From Curtobacterium sp. MCLR17_032 (lineage in GTDB: Bacteria; Actinomycetota; Actinomycetes; Actinomycetales; Microbacteriaceae), in assembly GCF_003234795.2 (NCBI RefSeq), contig NZ_CP126268.1, positions 1,426,001-1,490,000 of the forward strand: 64,000 bases of DNA. The letters run 5' to 3'. Below, one piece after another: positions 31,767 through 41,510 of the stretch. The stretch's first letter is position 1; the number at the start of each line of letters is the position of its first letter. The position numbers and the translations under genes are program-made. The notes beneath the pieces were generated by a model. That model was given only the letters and a program-made list of their open reading frames with translations, was not told the DNA's origin and did not search any database.

Positions 31767-32198
31767 GTGCTGCTCGGTACCCATGCCCCGAAGCTCGACG
31801 AGAAGGGTCGCGTGATCCTGCCCGCCAAGTTCCGGGACGAACTCTCCGGTGGTCTCGTCATGACCCGCGGCCAGGAGCGGTGCGTGGTCGTCTTCAGCGC
31901 CAGGACCTTCGAGGAACTCCACGAGCGGATCCGCCAGGCGCCGATGACGTCGAAGCGCACCCGCGACTACATGCGCCTGTTCCTCTCCGGAGCGAGCGCC
32001 GAACAACCCGACAAGCAGAACCGCGTCACCATCCCGCAGAACCTCCGCGAGTACGCGGGGCTCGAGCGGGACCTGACGGTCATCGGCAGCGGTGACCGCG
32101 CCGAGATCTGGTCGACCAGTGCCTGGGAGACCTACTACGCGGAGACCGAAGAGGCCTTCGCCGAGAACGACGAGGAGGTGATCCCGGGGATCTTCTGA
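31767..32198 (+). CDS. mraZ: Transcriptional regulator MraZ
   Basis: The 143-residue protein has two SpoVT/AbrB-type swapped-hairpin domains, each with the DxxxR motif: [14 protein letters not shown] (~9-22) and [14 protein letters not shown] (~82-95). Family knowledge: an octameric ring binds tandem TGGG-type repeats at its own promoter and represses the dcw cluster. GTG 31767 gives the typical start (V)[14 protein letters not shown]. The operator lies directly upstream. It is the first gene of the dcw run. Confidence 0.96.
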   Translation: MLLGTHAPKLDEKGRVILPAKFRDELSGGLVMTRGQERCVVVFSARTFEELHERIRQAPMTSKRTRDYMRLFLSGASAEQPDKQNRVTIPQNLREYAGLERDLTVIGSGDRAEIWSTSAWETYYAETEEAFAENDEEVIPGIF

Positions 32199-32227
32199 TC
32201 CGTGGATCGAGACTCCCAGCCGTCCGC

Positions 32228-32253
32228 CCTGACACACCTTCCCCGGTGTCAGG
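32228..32253 (+). ncRNA. mraW RNA motif (hairpin leader of rsmH)
   Basis: CCTGACAC (32228-32235) and GTGTCAGG (32246-32253) form a perfect 8-bp stem whose 10-nt loop contains CTTCCCC (32238-32244). A single hairpin with a CUUCCCC loop before mraW/rsmH is the published mraW motif of actinobacteria, as I recall it. The loop could mimic or mask a Shine-Dalgarno region. Its position between mraZ and rsmH is as expected. Confidence 0.8.
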
Positions 32254-32302
32254 TCGCATGGATGGGGATCCGGACCCACGGCCCAGGAGTCCAGGGGCGC
32301 AC

Positions 32303-33256
32303 ATGGCAGCACCGGAGAAGTTCCCGCACACCCCCGTCATGCTCGAGCGGATCGTCGACCTCTTCACGCCGACGCTCGAGGGACCGGGCAAGGTCGTCGT
32401 CGACGCCACGCTCGGCATGGGCGGTCACTCCGCCGGCCTCCTCGAGCGCTTCCCGGAGCTGACCCTCGTCGGACTCGACCGCGACACCGACGCCCTCGGC
32501 ATCGCGGGGGAGCGGCTCGCCCGCTTCGGCGACCGCGTGCACCTCGTGCACACCGTCTACGACGAACTGCCCGAGGCGCTCGACGGCCTGGGCATCGACG
32601 CGGTCGACGGCGTGCTGTTCGACCTCGGTGTCTCCTCGCTGCAGCTGGACCGGGCCGAGCGCGGGTTCGCCTACAGCCAGGACGCCCCGCTCGACATGCG
32701 GATGGACCGGACGCAGGGCATCACCGCCGCCGAGGTCCTCGCCGACTACGACGAGCGTGAACTCCGTCGGATCTTCCAGCGCTACGGCGAGGAGAAGCTC
32801 GCCGGCCGGTACGCGAAGGCGATCGTCGAGCGTCGGACCGAGCGACCGTTCACGATGTCCGGCGACCTGGTCCAGGTGCTCCACGACGCCACCCCCGTCG
32901 CGATCCAGCGGCAGGGGCACCCGGCCAAGCGGGTCTTCCAGGCGCTCCGCATCGAGGTCAACACCGAACTCAGCGTCCTCGAGCGGGCGATCCCGGCCGC
33001 ACTCGACCGCATCCGCGTCGGCGGCCGGCTGGTCGTCGAGTCCTACCAGTCCCTCGAGGACCGCATCGTCAAGCGGGCGCTGGTCGAACGGACCACCTCG
33101 AGCGCCCCGGCCGACCTGCCGGTGGAACTCCCCGAACACGCGCCGACCTTCGCGCTCGTCGTCAAGGGCGCCGAACAGGCCGACGACGCCGAACGCGCCG
33201 CCAACCCCCGAGCTACCCCCGTGCGCCTGCGCGCGGCCGAGCGGATCCGGAAGTGA
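32303..33256 (+). CDS. rsmH: 16S rRNA (cytosine1402-N4)-methyltransferase
   Basis: The 317-residue SAM-dependent enzyme methylates C1402 in the 30S decoding centre. Motifs: HTPVMLERIVDLF, SAM-binding VVDATLGMGGHSAGLLE (~33), DGVLFDLGVSSLQLDRAERGFAY (~108-130) and RVFQALRIEVNTEL (~210). ATG 32303 is chosen over an upstream in-frame start because it gives the family N-terminus and leaves the mraW RNA untranslated. It is followed by ftsL after one base. Confidence 0.95.
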   Translation: MAAPEKFPHTPVMLERIVDLFTPTLEGPGKVVVDATLGMGGHSAGLLERFPELTLVGLDRDTDALGIAGERLARFGDRVHLVHTVYDELPEALDGLGIDAVDGVLFDLGVSSLQLDRAERGFAYSQDAPLDMRMDRTQGITAAEVLADYDERELRRIFQRYGEEKLAGRYAKAIVERRTERPFTMSGDLVQVLHDATPVAIQRQGHPAKRVFQALRIEVNTELSVLERAIPAALDRIRVGGRLVVESYQSLEDRIVKRALVERTTSSAPADLPVELPEHAPTFALVVKGAEQADDAERAANPRATPVRLRAAERIRK

Positions 33257-33257
33257 C

Positions 33258-33959
33258 ATGAGCACGAACCTCGCACTCGTCGACCCTGTCGTCGCCCCGT
33301 CGCGCGCGCCGCGTCCCGACTCCGTCCGCCCCGAGCGACAGCGTCCCGAACTCGTCGAGGTCACCCCGACCAAGGCGCAGCGTCGTGCGCGGCCCCGGGT
33401 GGCGTACGCCATCGTCGCGATCGCCGCCCTCGGCCTGCTGCTGCTGGCCCAGCTCGGCATCAGCATGGCGCTCAGCCAGGGCGCCTACACGCTGAGCTCG
33501 CTGAAGACCGAGCAGACGGGGCTCACCCGCACACAGGCGTCCCTGTCCGAGGGCCTCAAGGTGCTCGAGTCGCCGCAGAACCTGGCCCGCAACGCCCAGG
33601 CGCTCGGCATGATCGCGAACTCGACCCCGGTGTACCTCGACCCGAAGACCGGCACCGTCTACGGCACGCCGACCCCGGCCACCCCGGAAGAGGCGACCGG
33701 CAACACCGCCAACCAGGTCCCGAACTCCCTGCTCGGCGACGTCCCGCTCGCGGCTCGTCCCGGCGACACCGCGACGAGCAAGGAGAACAGCGCTGCCGCT
33801 CCGGCAGATGCTGCTCCTGCTGCTTCGCCGGCCGCTGCCGCTCCGGCCGCCGCGGCCGACACTGAGAAGGCCGGAGCGTCCAGCGCGTCGGACCAGCCTT
33901 CGGCGAAGTCCTCCGTAGAGTCCGACGCGAACCAGCTCCAGGCACCGACGACCCGGTGA
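33258..33959 (+). CDS. ftsL: FtsL-like division protein
   Basis: The 233-residue bitopic protein has a cytoplasmic N-terminus (1-47, Pro/Arg-rich), one membrane helix (~48-72, YAIVAIAALGLLLLAQLG) and a short leucine-rich coiled coil (YTLSSLKTEQTGLTRTQASLSEGLKVLESPQNLARNAQALGMI, read in parts). A ~110-residue Ala/Pro/Ser-rich disordered tail follows. FtsL bridges FtsQ to the FtsWI synthase. Assignment rests on position between rsmH and ftsI and on topology; sequence conservation in this family is low. Confidence 0.85.
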   Translation: MSTNLALVDPVVAPSRAPRPDSVRPERQRPELVEVTPTKAQRRARPRVAYAIVAIAALGLLLLAQLGISMALSQGAYTLSSLKTEQTGLTRTQASLSEGLKVLESPQNLARNAQALGMIANSTPVYLDPKTGTVYGTPTPATPEEATGNTANQVPNSLLGDVPLAARPGDTATSKENSAAAPADAAPAASPAAAAPAAAADTEKAGASSASDQPSAKSSVESDANQLQAPTTR

Positions 33960-33993
33960 CCGAGGGCTCAGCACCACCCCGGGAAGGCCGCTC

Positions 33994-35763
33994 GTGACGA
34001 AGACGCTCCGCAACCGACGACTGCGCTACAGCGTCGTGATGATCGCCGTGATCGCGCTCGTCGCGGTGTTCGTGGTCCGGCTGGTCGACATCCAGGTCGT
34101 GCAGGCCGACGAGCTGTCGCAGGCCGCCGAGTCGAAGCGCAGCATCCCGGTCACGCTCTACGGCACGCGCGGGACGATCGTCGACCGTGACGGCACCGCG
34201 CTGGCCGAGAGCGTGGTCCGCTACAACATCACGACCTCGCCGCGCCTGGTGAAGTCGTTCGAGGGCAAGCTCGGCGGCACACGCGTCAAGGACGTCTCGG
34301 TCGACCAGGCCCTCAGCGCGATCGCGAAGGCCTCCGGCGGCGACGTCGCCACCATGCAGAAGAACATCGCGGCCGACCCGAAGTCCGACTTCGCGTACCT
34401 GGTCAAGGGCATCGACGTCGCGCACTACGAGGCCGTCCGCGCCCTGCAGGTGCCGTGGCTCTACCCGGAGCAGCAGGCGGCCCGGTCGTACCCGACCGGC
34501 GCAGCCACCGGCAACGTGACGGGCTTCATGGGGACCGACGGTGCCCAGGCCGGCCTCGAGCTGGCCTACCAGAAGTGCCTCGCCGGCACGAACGGCTCCG
34601 AGACGTACGAGCGCGGTGAGGACGGCGTGCAGCTGCCGGGCAGCACCGTGACGCAGAAGCGCGCGAAGGACGGCGGGACGCTCGTCACCACGATCGACAG
34701 CGACCTGCAGTACATGGCGTCGCAGGACATCGCGGACGCCGCCCAGCAGCTCAAGGCCGAGTCCGCCACCGCCACCGTGGTGAACGCCAAGACCGGTGAG
34801 GTCCTGGCCGTCGCGGACTACCCGACGGTGGACCCGAACGACGTTGACGCGACGAAGGACCCCGGGGCCTACGGTTCCCGCGCCCTGACCGCCGCCTACG
34901 AGCCCGGTTCGACGATCAAGGCCGCGATCGCCGCCGCCCTCATCGACAAGGGCCTGGCGAGCCCGACGACCCAGGCGGTCGTGCCGTACTCGCGCACCTT
35001 CCCCTGGGGCGGGACGATCCATGACTCCGAGTTGCACCCGACCGAGAACCTGACGCTCACCGGCATCCTCCGGGACTCCTCGAACGTCGGCATCACCGAG
35101 CTCGGTTCCAAGCTGACGACCCAGCAGCGGTACGACGTGATGCGCGAGTTCGGCCTGTTCGAGCCCGAGCCCGCGATCGACTACCCGGGTCAGCCGACGA
35201 TGAACTACGGCGCGAGCCCCCAGTGGGACAAGCAGACCGACATCAACTCGATGTTCGGCCAGGGCATCTCGACCACCGCCATGCAGGTCTCGAGCATCTA
35301 CCAGACGCTCGCGAACCAGGGCGTCCGGATCCCGCTGCACATGGTGAAGGGCTGCCAGACCGAGGACGGCAAGACGATCGACGCGCCCGACGTGCAGAGC
35401 AAGCGCGTCGTGTCGGCCGCGGCGGCCACCCAGACGGTCGACATGCTGCAGAGCGTGGTGACCGGCGGGACCCTGGTCGGCATGAAGCCGATCTCGGGCT
35501 ACAACATCGCCGCGAAGACCGGAACGGCCGAGGTCGCCGACGGTGCCAAGGGCTACGGCGCGGACCGTATCATCTCGGTGGCCGGAATGGCACCCGCCGA
35601 AGACCCCCAGTATGTTGTCACGGTGACGTTCACGAAGCCGCAGACCACCAAGTGGTCGAGCGGAGCGGCTCCGGCGTTCCGCACACTCATGTCCCAGGTG
35701 CTCGAGAAGTACCGAGTCGCCCCCTCCACGACACAGGCGCGGACCTACCCGTCGACCTGGTAG
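33994..35763 (+). CDS. ftsI: Septal class B penicillin-binding protein (FtsI/PBP3)
   Basis: The 589-residue septal transpeptidase has one N-terminal membrane helix (~12-35), a PBP dimer domain with RGTIVDRDGTALAES (~50), and the catalytic domain. Active-site motifs: STIK (Ser ~306), SSN (~361) and KTG (~507, AAKTGTAE). It cross-links peptidoglycan at the septum with FtsW. GTG 33994 follows GGAAGG. No C-terminal PASTA domain is present. Confidence 0.95.
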   Translation: MTKTLRNRRLRYSVVMIAVIALVAVFVVRLVDIQVVQADELSQAAESKRSIPVTLYGTRGTIVDRDGTALAESVVRYNITTSPRLVKSFEGKLGGTRVKDVSVDQALSAIAKASGGDVATMQKNIAADPKSDFAYLVKGIDVAHYEAVRALQVPWLYPEQQAARSYPTGAATGNVTGFMGTDGAQAGLELAYQKCLAGTNGSETYERGEDGVQLPGSTVTQKRAKDGGTLVTTIDSDLQYMASQDIADAAQQLKAESATATVVNAKTGEVLAVADYPTVDPNDVDATKDPGAYGSRALTAAYEPGSTIKAAIAAALIDKGLASPTTQAVVPYSRTFPWGGTIHDSELHPTENLTLTGILRDSSNVGITELGSKLTTQQRYDVMREFGLFEPEPAIDYPGQPTMNYGASPQWDKQTDINSMFGQGISTTAMQVSSIYQTLANQGVRIPLHMVKGCQTEDGKTIDAPDVQSKRVVSAAAATQTVDMLQSVVTGGTLVGMKPISGYNIAAKTGTAEVADGAKGYGADRIISVAGMAPAEDPQYVVTVTFTKPQTTKWSSGAAPAFRTLMSQVLEKYRVAPSTTQARTYPSTW

Positions 35764-35798
35764 GACGACCCGTCCACGTGGAGAGGAAGAAGGAGCAC

Positions 35799-37421
35799 TT
35801 GTCAGCACGGATCCCCCCGGTCCTCCGGCCCGAACACCCGACCCCGCGGCCGGTCGCCGAACTCGCGAACGCCTTCGGGCTCCGGGTCGTCGGCTCGCTC
35901 GACGGCGTCGAGACGACCGGTGTCACCCTGAGCGCCGCCGAGGTGCAGCCCGGTGACCTGTTCGTCGGCGTCCACGGCGCGAACCGTCACGGTGCCGAGT
36001 TCGCCGCCGACGCCGCCGAGCGAGGTGCCGTCGCCGTCCTCACCGACGCCGACGGTGTGGCCGTCGCCGAGCGGTCCGGCCTGCCGGTCCTGGTCGTCGA
36101 CAGCCCGCGGGCAGCGCTCGGGGACGTCTCCGCGTGGGTCTACCGCACCAACCCGGACGAGGCCGAGCTGCCGCAGCTCTTCGCCGTCACCGGGACGAAC
36201 GGCAAGACCAGCACCTCGTACATCCTCGAGGGCATCCTCAAGCAGCTCGGCCTGGTCACCGGCCTGAGCTCGACCGCCGAGCGGCACATCGGCTCGCTCA
36301 GCGTCACCAGCCGGCTCACCACGCCTGAGGCCAGCGAGATGCACGCGCTCCTCGCCCGGATGCGCGAGAGCGAGGTCCGCGCCGTCGCCGTCGAGGTCAG
36401 CGCCCAGGCCCTCAGCCGGCACCGCGTCGACGGCATCGTCTTCGACGTCGTCGCGTTCACGAACCTCAGCCACGACCACCTCGACGACTACGCCGACATG
36501 GAGGAGTACTTCCAGGCGAAGCTGCCGCTGTTCCAGCCGGAGCACGGTCGTCGCGGTGTCGTCTCGCTCGACACCGACTGGGGCCACCGCGTCGTCCAGG
36601 ACTCCCGGATCCCGGTGACGACCATCACGGTGCACCCCGAGGTCGAGGCCGAGTGGCACGTCGACATCCTCGAGGCGCACGCCGCGTACACCGAGTTCCG
36701 CCTGACCGGACCGGAGGGCCGCGAGCTCACCACCCGCGTCCCGCTGATCGGCTGGCACATGGCCGCCAACGCCGCCCTCGCCATCGTCATGCTCGTCGAG
36801 GGCGGGTTCGAGCTCGGCGCGATCTCGCACGCGCTCGAGACGAACCACCGCACCTACGCCGACGAGCGCGACGGCACCGTCGTCAGCGCCATCGAGTGCT
36901 ACCTGCCCGGCCGCACCGAGCGCGTCTCCGGCCACGCCGGCCCGAGCGTCTACGTCGACTTCGGCCACAGCCCCGACGCCTTCCTCAACACCCTCGCGGC
37001 GGTGCGCCAGTTCACGCCCGGCAAGGTCGTCATGCTGTTCGGCGCCGACGGCGACCGCGACACGACGAAGCGGGCGGACATGGCCCGGGTCGCGGCCGAG
37101 GGGTCCGACATCCTGGTCGTCACCGACCACCACCCGCGCTTCGAGGACGCCGCGTCGATCCGGAAGACCCTGGTCGACGCCGCCCGTGCCGCGTTCCCGG
37201 AACACGAGATCCACGAGGTGAGCCCGCCCGAGGCCGCCATCCGCGCCGCCGTGGCCCTGGTCGGCGAGGGGGACTCGATCCTCTGGGCCGGCCCCGGCCA
37301 CCAGGACTACCGCGACATCCAGGGTGTCCGGACGCCGTACTCGGCCCGTGACGAGGCCCGTGCCGCGCTCCGCGAGGCCGGCTGGGAACCGAACACCGGC
37401 CCGGCGGAGGACGCCCGATGA
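35799..37421 (+). CDS. murE: UDP-MurNAc-tripeptide synthetase MurE, atypical specificity motif
   Basis: The 540-residue Mur ligase adds the third residue to UDP-MurNAc-L-Ala-D-Glu (or the Gly form). ATP loop VTGTNGKTSTSYI (~130) and carbamylated-Lys region AKLPLF are present. The site that recognises the amino acid reads VVTDHHPRFEDAAS (~440) instead of the diaminopimelate signature DNPR(T/D)E. This suggests an unusual third residue, compatible with group B peptidoglycan of Microbacteriaceae; the substrate is inference. TTG 35799 is chosen because AAGGAG sits 4 nt upstream. It overlaps murF by 4 bp. Confidence 0.93.
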   Translation: MSARIPPVLRPEHPTPRPVAELANAFGLRVVGSLDGVETTGVTLSAAEVQPGDLFVGVHGANRHGAEFAADAAERGAVAVLTDADGVAVAERSGLPVLVVDSPRAALGDVSAWVYRTNPDEAELPQLFAVTGTNGKTSTSYILEGILKQLGLVTGLSSTAERHIGSLSVTSRLTTPEASEMHALLARMRESEVRAVAVEVSAQALSRHRVDGIVFDVVAFTNLSHDHLDDYADMEEYFQAKLPLFQPEHGRRGVVSLDTDWGHRVVQDSRIPVTTITVHPEVEAEWHVDILEAHAAYTEFRLTGPEGRELTTRVPLIGWHMAANAALAIVMLVEGGFELGAISHALETNHRTYADERDGTVVSAIECYLPGRTERVSGHAGPSVYVDFGHSPDAFLNTLAAVRQFTPGKVVMLFGADGDRDTTKRADMARVAAEGSDILVVTDHHPRFEDAASIRKTLVDAARAAFPEHEIHEVSPPEAAIRAAVALVGEGDSILWAGPGHQDYRDIQGVRTPYSARDEARAALREAGWEPNTGPAEDAR

Positions 37422-38884
37422 TCGCTCTGACCCTCGCCGAGATCGCCACCGCGGTCGACGGCGAGCTCGTCCGCGGTGCCGCCGACACGACCGTCGACGG
37501 TCCCGTGGAGACCGACTCGCGGCTCGTCGGCCCCGGCAGCGTCTTCTTCGCCCTGCTCGGCGAGGAGACCGACGGACACCGCTTCGTGCCTTCCGCAGCC
37601 ACCGCCGGTGCCGCCCTGGTCGTCACCGAGCGTGCCGTCGACCTGCCGGAGGACTCCGCCACCGCCCAGATCGTCGTCGCGGACGGGTACGCCGCGCTGG
37701 CCGCCCTCGCGCACGAGGTCGTCGCACGCGTCCGTGCCGCCGGGTCCCTCCGCGTGGTCGGCATCACCGGCTCGAACGGCAAGACGAGCACGAAGAACAT
37801 GCTCCGGACGATCCTGTCCCGCGCCGGCGAGACCGTGGCGCCCGAGGGCTCGTTCAACAACCACGTCGGCGCCCCGGTCTCGATGCTCCGGATCACGGCC
37901 GACACCCGCTTCCTCGTCGTCGAGATGGGCGCGAGCGGCATCGGCCACATCGCGAAGCTCGTCCGCATCGCCGAGCCGGACGTCGGCGTCGTGCTCAAGG
38001 TCGGGCTCGCCCACGCCGGCGAGTTCGGCGGGATCGACGCCACCGAGCGCGCGAAGTCCGAGATGGTCACCGACCTGCCGGCCACCGCGACCGCCCTCCT
38101 CAACGTCGACGACGACCGCGTCGCGCGGATGCGCGAGCGCACCGACGCCCGCGTGGTCGGCTTCGGCACGTCCGCCGGGGCGGACTACCGCATCAGCGGG
38201 GTCACCACGGACCGCGAGGGCACCCGCTTCACGCTCACCGCGCCTCCCGTCGGCGACGCCGCGCCGGCCCCCGACGACGCAACGGGAGGCCCGTCGGACG
38301 TCCTCGAGACCGTCGACGTCCGCCTCGCCATCCTCGGCGAGCACCATGCCATGAACGCAGCCGCGGCCCTGACGGTGGCGCACCTCTGGGGTGTGCCGCT
38401 CGCCGACGGCGCCGAGGCGCTCGCGTCGATGACGCGCGCCGAGCGCTGGCGCATGGAGCTGCTGCAGGGCCCGGACGGCGTCACCGTCATCAACGACGCG
38501 TACAACGCCTCGCCCGACTCGACCGCCGCCGCACTGCGGACGCTCGCGCAGGTCGTCCGCCCGGGGGAGCGCACCGTCGCCGTCCTCGGCGAGATGGCCG
38601 AGCTCGGCGAGTTCTCGGTGGAGGAGCACGACACCATCGGTCGGCTCGTCGTCCGCCTGAACATCGGTCAGCTCGTGGTCGTCGGCCGCGGCGCCATGCC
38701 CATCCACCAGGCCGCCACCCTCGAGGGATCGTGGGACGGCGAGTCCGTGTTCATCGAGGACGTCGACGACGCCGTCCGTGCCCTCCAGGAACTCGTGCGT
38801 CCGGGTGACGTCGTCCTGGTCAAGTCCTCGAAGTCGGCCGGGCTGCGGTTCCTCGGCGACCGCCTCGGAGGTGTCCCCGAATGA
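37418..38884 (+). CDS. murF: UDP-MurNAc-tripeptide--D-Ala-D-Ala ligase
   Basis: The 488-residue Mur ligase completes the pentapeptide by adding D-Ala-D-Ala. ATP loop [17 protein letters not shown] (~116) and central motif [21 protein letters not shown] (~170) are intact; [15 protein letters not shown] (~363) is the MurF-specific C-terminal motif. It starts ATGA, overlapping murE. Around 38281 an ACGGGAGGCCCGT palindrome lies in a poorly conserved loop (DDATGGPSD). Confidence 0.95.
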   Translation: MIALTLAEIATAVDGELVRGAADTTVDGPVETDSRLVGPGSVFFALLGEETDGHRFVPSAATAGAALVVTERAVDLPEDSATAQIVVADGYAALAALAHEVVARVRAAGSLRVVGITGSNGKTSTKNMLRTILSRAGETVAPEGSFNNHVGAPVSMLRITADTRFLVVEMGASGIGHIAKLVRIAEPDVGVVLKVGLAHAGEFGGIDATERAKSEMVTDLPATATALLNVDDDRVARMRERTDARVVGFGTSAGADYRISGVTTDREGTRFTLTAPPVGDAAPAPDDATGGPSDVLETVDVRLAILGEHHAMNAAAALTVAHLWGVPLADGAEALASMTRAERWRMELLQGPDGVTVINDAYNASPDSTAAALRTLAQVVRPGERTVAVLGEMAELGEFSVEEHDTIGRLVVRLNIGQLVVVGRGAMPIHQAATLEGSWDGESVFIEDVDDAVRALQELVRPGDVVLVKSSKSAGLRFLGDRLGGVPE

Positions 38885-39984
38885 TCGCGCTCCTCGTCGC
38901 CGGCGCTGTGTCGCTGGTGTTCACACTGCTGCTCACGCCGCTGTTCATCAAGCTGTTCCACCGACTCGGGTGGGGCCAGTTCATCCGTGACGACGGTCCG
39001 CAGTCGCACCACACCAAGCGTGGCACCGCCACCATGGGCGGCATCGTCCTGATCCTCGGTGCGGTCCTCGGGTACTTCGTGGGACACCTGGTCGGCCGTG
39101 ACCCGCTCACGCTGTCCGGGCTGCTCGTCCTGTTCCTCATGGTCGGGCTCGGCGTCGTCGGGTTCGTCGACGACTTCCTCAAGGTCCGACGCCAGCGGAG
39201 CCTCGGGCTCGGCGGCTGGGCGAAGGTGCTCGGGCAGGTCATCGTCGGCGTGGTCTTCGCGACCATCGCCCTCGTCGTCCCCGCCGGCAGTGGCAAGCCC
39301 CCGGCGTCCACGATGATCTCGGCGATCCGGGACATCCCGTGGCTCGACTTCATGGCGCTCGGCACCGTCGTCGGGACGATCCTGTTCCTGGCGTGGATCG
39401 TGCTGCTCACCGTGTCGACGTCGAACGGCGTCAACGTCGCCGACGGACTCGACGGCCTGGCCACCGGGTCGAGCATCCTGGCGATCGGCTCCTACGTCAT
39501 CATCGGGTTCTGGCAGTCGAACCAGATCTGCGGTGGCGTCCGGATCGACGAGACCACGAAGCACGCCTGCTACACCGTCACCGACCCGCTCGACCTGGCC
39601 GTCGTCGCTGCCGCGGTCTGCGGTGGGCTGATCGGCTTCCTCTGGTACAACACGTCGCCGGCGCAGATCTTCCTCGGCGACACCGGGTCCCTCGGGCTCG
39701 GCGGTGCCCTGGCCGGTCTCGCGATCCTCAGCCGCACCGAGCTGCTGCTCGTCCTGATCGGTGGCCTGTTCTTCATCGTCACCGGCTCGGTCATCCTGCA
39801 GCGGGCGTACTTCAAGATCACGCACGGCAAGCGCATCTTCCGGATGAGCCCCCTGCACCACCACTTCGAGCTCAAGGGCTGGGCCGAGGTGACCGTCGTC
39901 GTCCGGTTCTGGATCATCGCGGGGCTCTGCGTCGCGGCCGGGGTCGGGCTGTTCTACCTGGAATGGATCGCACGAGTCCAATGA
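38881..39984 (+). CDS. mraY: Phospho-MurNAc-pentapeptide transferase
   Basis: The 367-residue enzyme has ten membrane segments and transfers phospho-MurNAc-pentapeptide to undecaprenyl phosphate, giving lipid I. Signatures: [15 protein letters not shown] (~42), [14 protein letters not shown] (~95) with catalytic Asp pair, [12 protein letters not shown] (~185) and the cytoplasmic [13 protein letters not shown] (~322). It overlaps murF (ATGA) and murD by 4 bp. There are extra residues ([15 protein letters not shown]) in one loop, common in actinobacteria. Confidence 0.96.
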   Translation: MIALLVAGAVSLVFTLLLTPLFIKLFHRLGWGQFIRDDGPQSHHTKRGTATMGGIVLILGAVLGYFVGHLVGRDPLTLSGLLVLFLMVGLGVVGFVDDFLKVRRQRSLGLGGWAKVLGQVIVGVVFATIALVVPAGSGKPPASTMISAIRDIPWLDFMALGTVVGTILFLAWIVLLTVSTSNGVNVADGLDGLATGSSILAIGSYVIIGFWQSNQICGGVRIDETTKHACYTVTDPLDLAVVAAAVCGGLIGFLWYNTSPAQIFLGDTGSLGLGGALAGLAILSRTELLLVLIGGLFFIVTGSVILQRAYFKITHGKRIFRMSPLHHHFELKGWAEVTVVVRFWIIAGLCVAAGVGLFYLEWIARVQ

Positions 39985-41510
39985 GCGAACGCCTGAACGG
40001 TCTCGACAGCTGGTACTCCGAGGGCTGGAAGGGGCTGCGGGTCGCCGTACTCGGCCTCGGCGCCACCGGGTTCTCGGTGGCGGACACCCTCGCCGAGCTC
40101 GGCAGCGACGTCGTCGTCTACTCGACCGACGCCCCGGCCGACAGCGTGGAACTGCTCGACGTGATCGGTGCCCGCTTCGTGCAGACGCCGCTCGACACGG
40201 TGCCCGCCGCGCTCGTCGAGCAGGCACCCGACCTGGTCGTCGTGTCCCCGGGCCTCCCGCCGCACAACGCGACCGTCGTCTGGGCGCACGAGCACGGAGC
40301 GGTCTGGGGCGACATCGAACTCGCCTGGCGGGTCCGCGACAAGGTCGTGAAGGGCCCGGTCGCCGCGCCCTGGGTGACGATCACCGGCACGAACGGCAAG
40401 ACCACGACCACGCAGCTGACCACCGCGATGTACGCCGCGACCGGGCTGCGTGCCGTGGCGTGCGGCAACATCGGCGTGCCGGTGCTCGACGTGGTCCGCG
40501 ACCCGGAGGGCTTCGACGTCCTGGTCGTCGAGCTCTCCAGCCACCAGTTGCACTCGATGGCGACCGAGGGCCCGGGTGCCGTCGTGCCCCTCGCCTCGGC
40601 CTGCCTCAACATCGCCGACGACCACCTGGAGTGGCACGGTTCCGCCGAGGCCTACCGCGCCGCGAAGGCCAAGGTCTACGAGCGCACCGTGCTGGCCTGC
40701 GTCTACAACACGGCCGACGACGCCACGCGTCGCATGGTCGAGGAGGCCGACGTCGTCGAGGGCTGCCGCGCGGTGGGCTTCTCGCTCGGCCTGCCCGCTC
40801 CCGGTGACGTCGGGCTCGTCGAGGACGTGCTCTGCGACCGCGCCTTCACCGAGGACCGCCGCAACAGCGCGCTCGAGCTCGCCACCGTCGCGGACCTCGA
40901 GACGGCCGGGCTCGACAGCCCGCACATGACCGCCAACGTGCTGGCCGCGGCGGCGCTCGCCCGCGCCGGCTCGGTCCCGCCCAGCGCGATCCGCTCGGCG
41001 GTGCAGGCGTTCCGTGCCGACCACCACCGCACCGAGGCGGTCGCCAGCGCCGACGGCATCGCCTGGGTCGACGACTCGAAGGCGACGAACCCGCACGCGG
41101 CGACCGCCTCGCTGTCCGCCTTCGAATCCGTGGTGTGGATCGTCGGCGGGCTCTTCAAGGGCGTCGACATCGACGGCCTGGTCGAGCGCTTCGGGCCCGG
41201 GGTCCGTGGCGTCGTCGTGATCGGCACCGACCGGACCCCCGTCCTGGAGGCATTCGCACGACACGCGCCCGCGGTCCCGGTCCTGCAGGTGGAAGCGCTG
41301 GACACTGAGCAGGTCATGCCCGAGGCGGTCCGGCATGCCGCATCGGTCGCGAGACCGGGCGACACGGTCCTCCTCGCCCCGGCCGCCGCGTCCTTCGACC
41401 AGTTCGGTTCCTACGCCGACCGGGGCGAACGTTTCGCGGCAGCGGTCCACGAGCACCTGGGAGGCGACGCCGATGGCGACACCGACGGATCTGCCGGCGA
41501 ACGGGCGTAG
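39981..41510 (+). CDS. murD: UDP-MurNAc-L-alanine--D-glutamate ligase
   Basis: The 509-residue Mur ligase adds D-Glu as the second peptide residue. It has an N-terminal Rossmann-like UDP-binding domain ([20 protein letters not shown], ~18), ATP loop [15 protein letters not shown] (~132), and [16 protein letters not shown] (~363), the MurD C-terminal signature. It overlaps mraY by 4 bp at its start and ftsW by 38 bp at its end, so translation is likely coupled. Confidence 0.95.
   Translation: MSERLNGLDSWYSEGWKGLRVAVLGLGATGFSVADTLAELGSDVVVYSTDAPADSVELLDVIGARFVQTPLDTVPAALVEQAPDLVVVSPGLPPHNATVVWAHEHGAVWGDIELAWRVRDKVVKGPVAAPWVTITGTNGKTTTTQLTTAMYAATGLRAVACGNIGVPVLDVVRDPEGFDVLVVELSSHQLHSMATEGPGAVVPLASACLNIADDHLEWHGSAEAYRAAKAKVYERTVLACVYNTADDATRRMVEEADVVEGCRAVGFSLGLPAPGDVGLVEDVLCDRAFTEDRRNSALELATVADLETAGLDSPHMTANVLAAAALARAGSVPPSAIRSAVQAFRADHHRTEAVASADGIAWVDDSKATNPHAATASLSAFESVVWIVGGLFKGVDIDGLVERFGPGVRGVVVIGTDRTPVLEAFARHAPAVPVLQVEALDTEQVMPEAVRHAASVARPGDTVLLAPAAASFDQFGSYADRGERFAAAVHEHLGGDADGDTDGSAGERA

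Noticed and set aside
32246-32302. Upstream in-frame ATG for rsmH
   Set aside because: It would translate MSGRMDGDPDPRPRSPGAH, which is not part of the RsmH fold, from a start inside the mraW RNA stem. ATG 32303 gives the family N-terminus.
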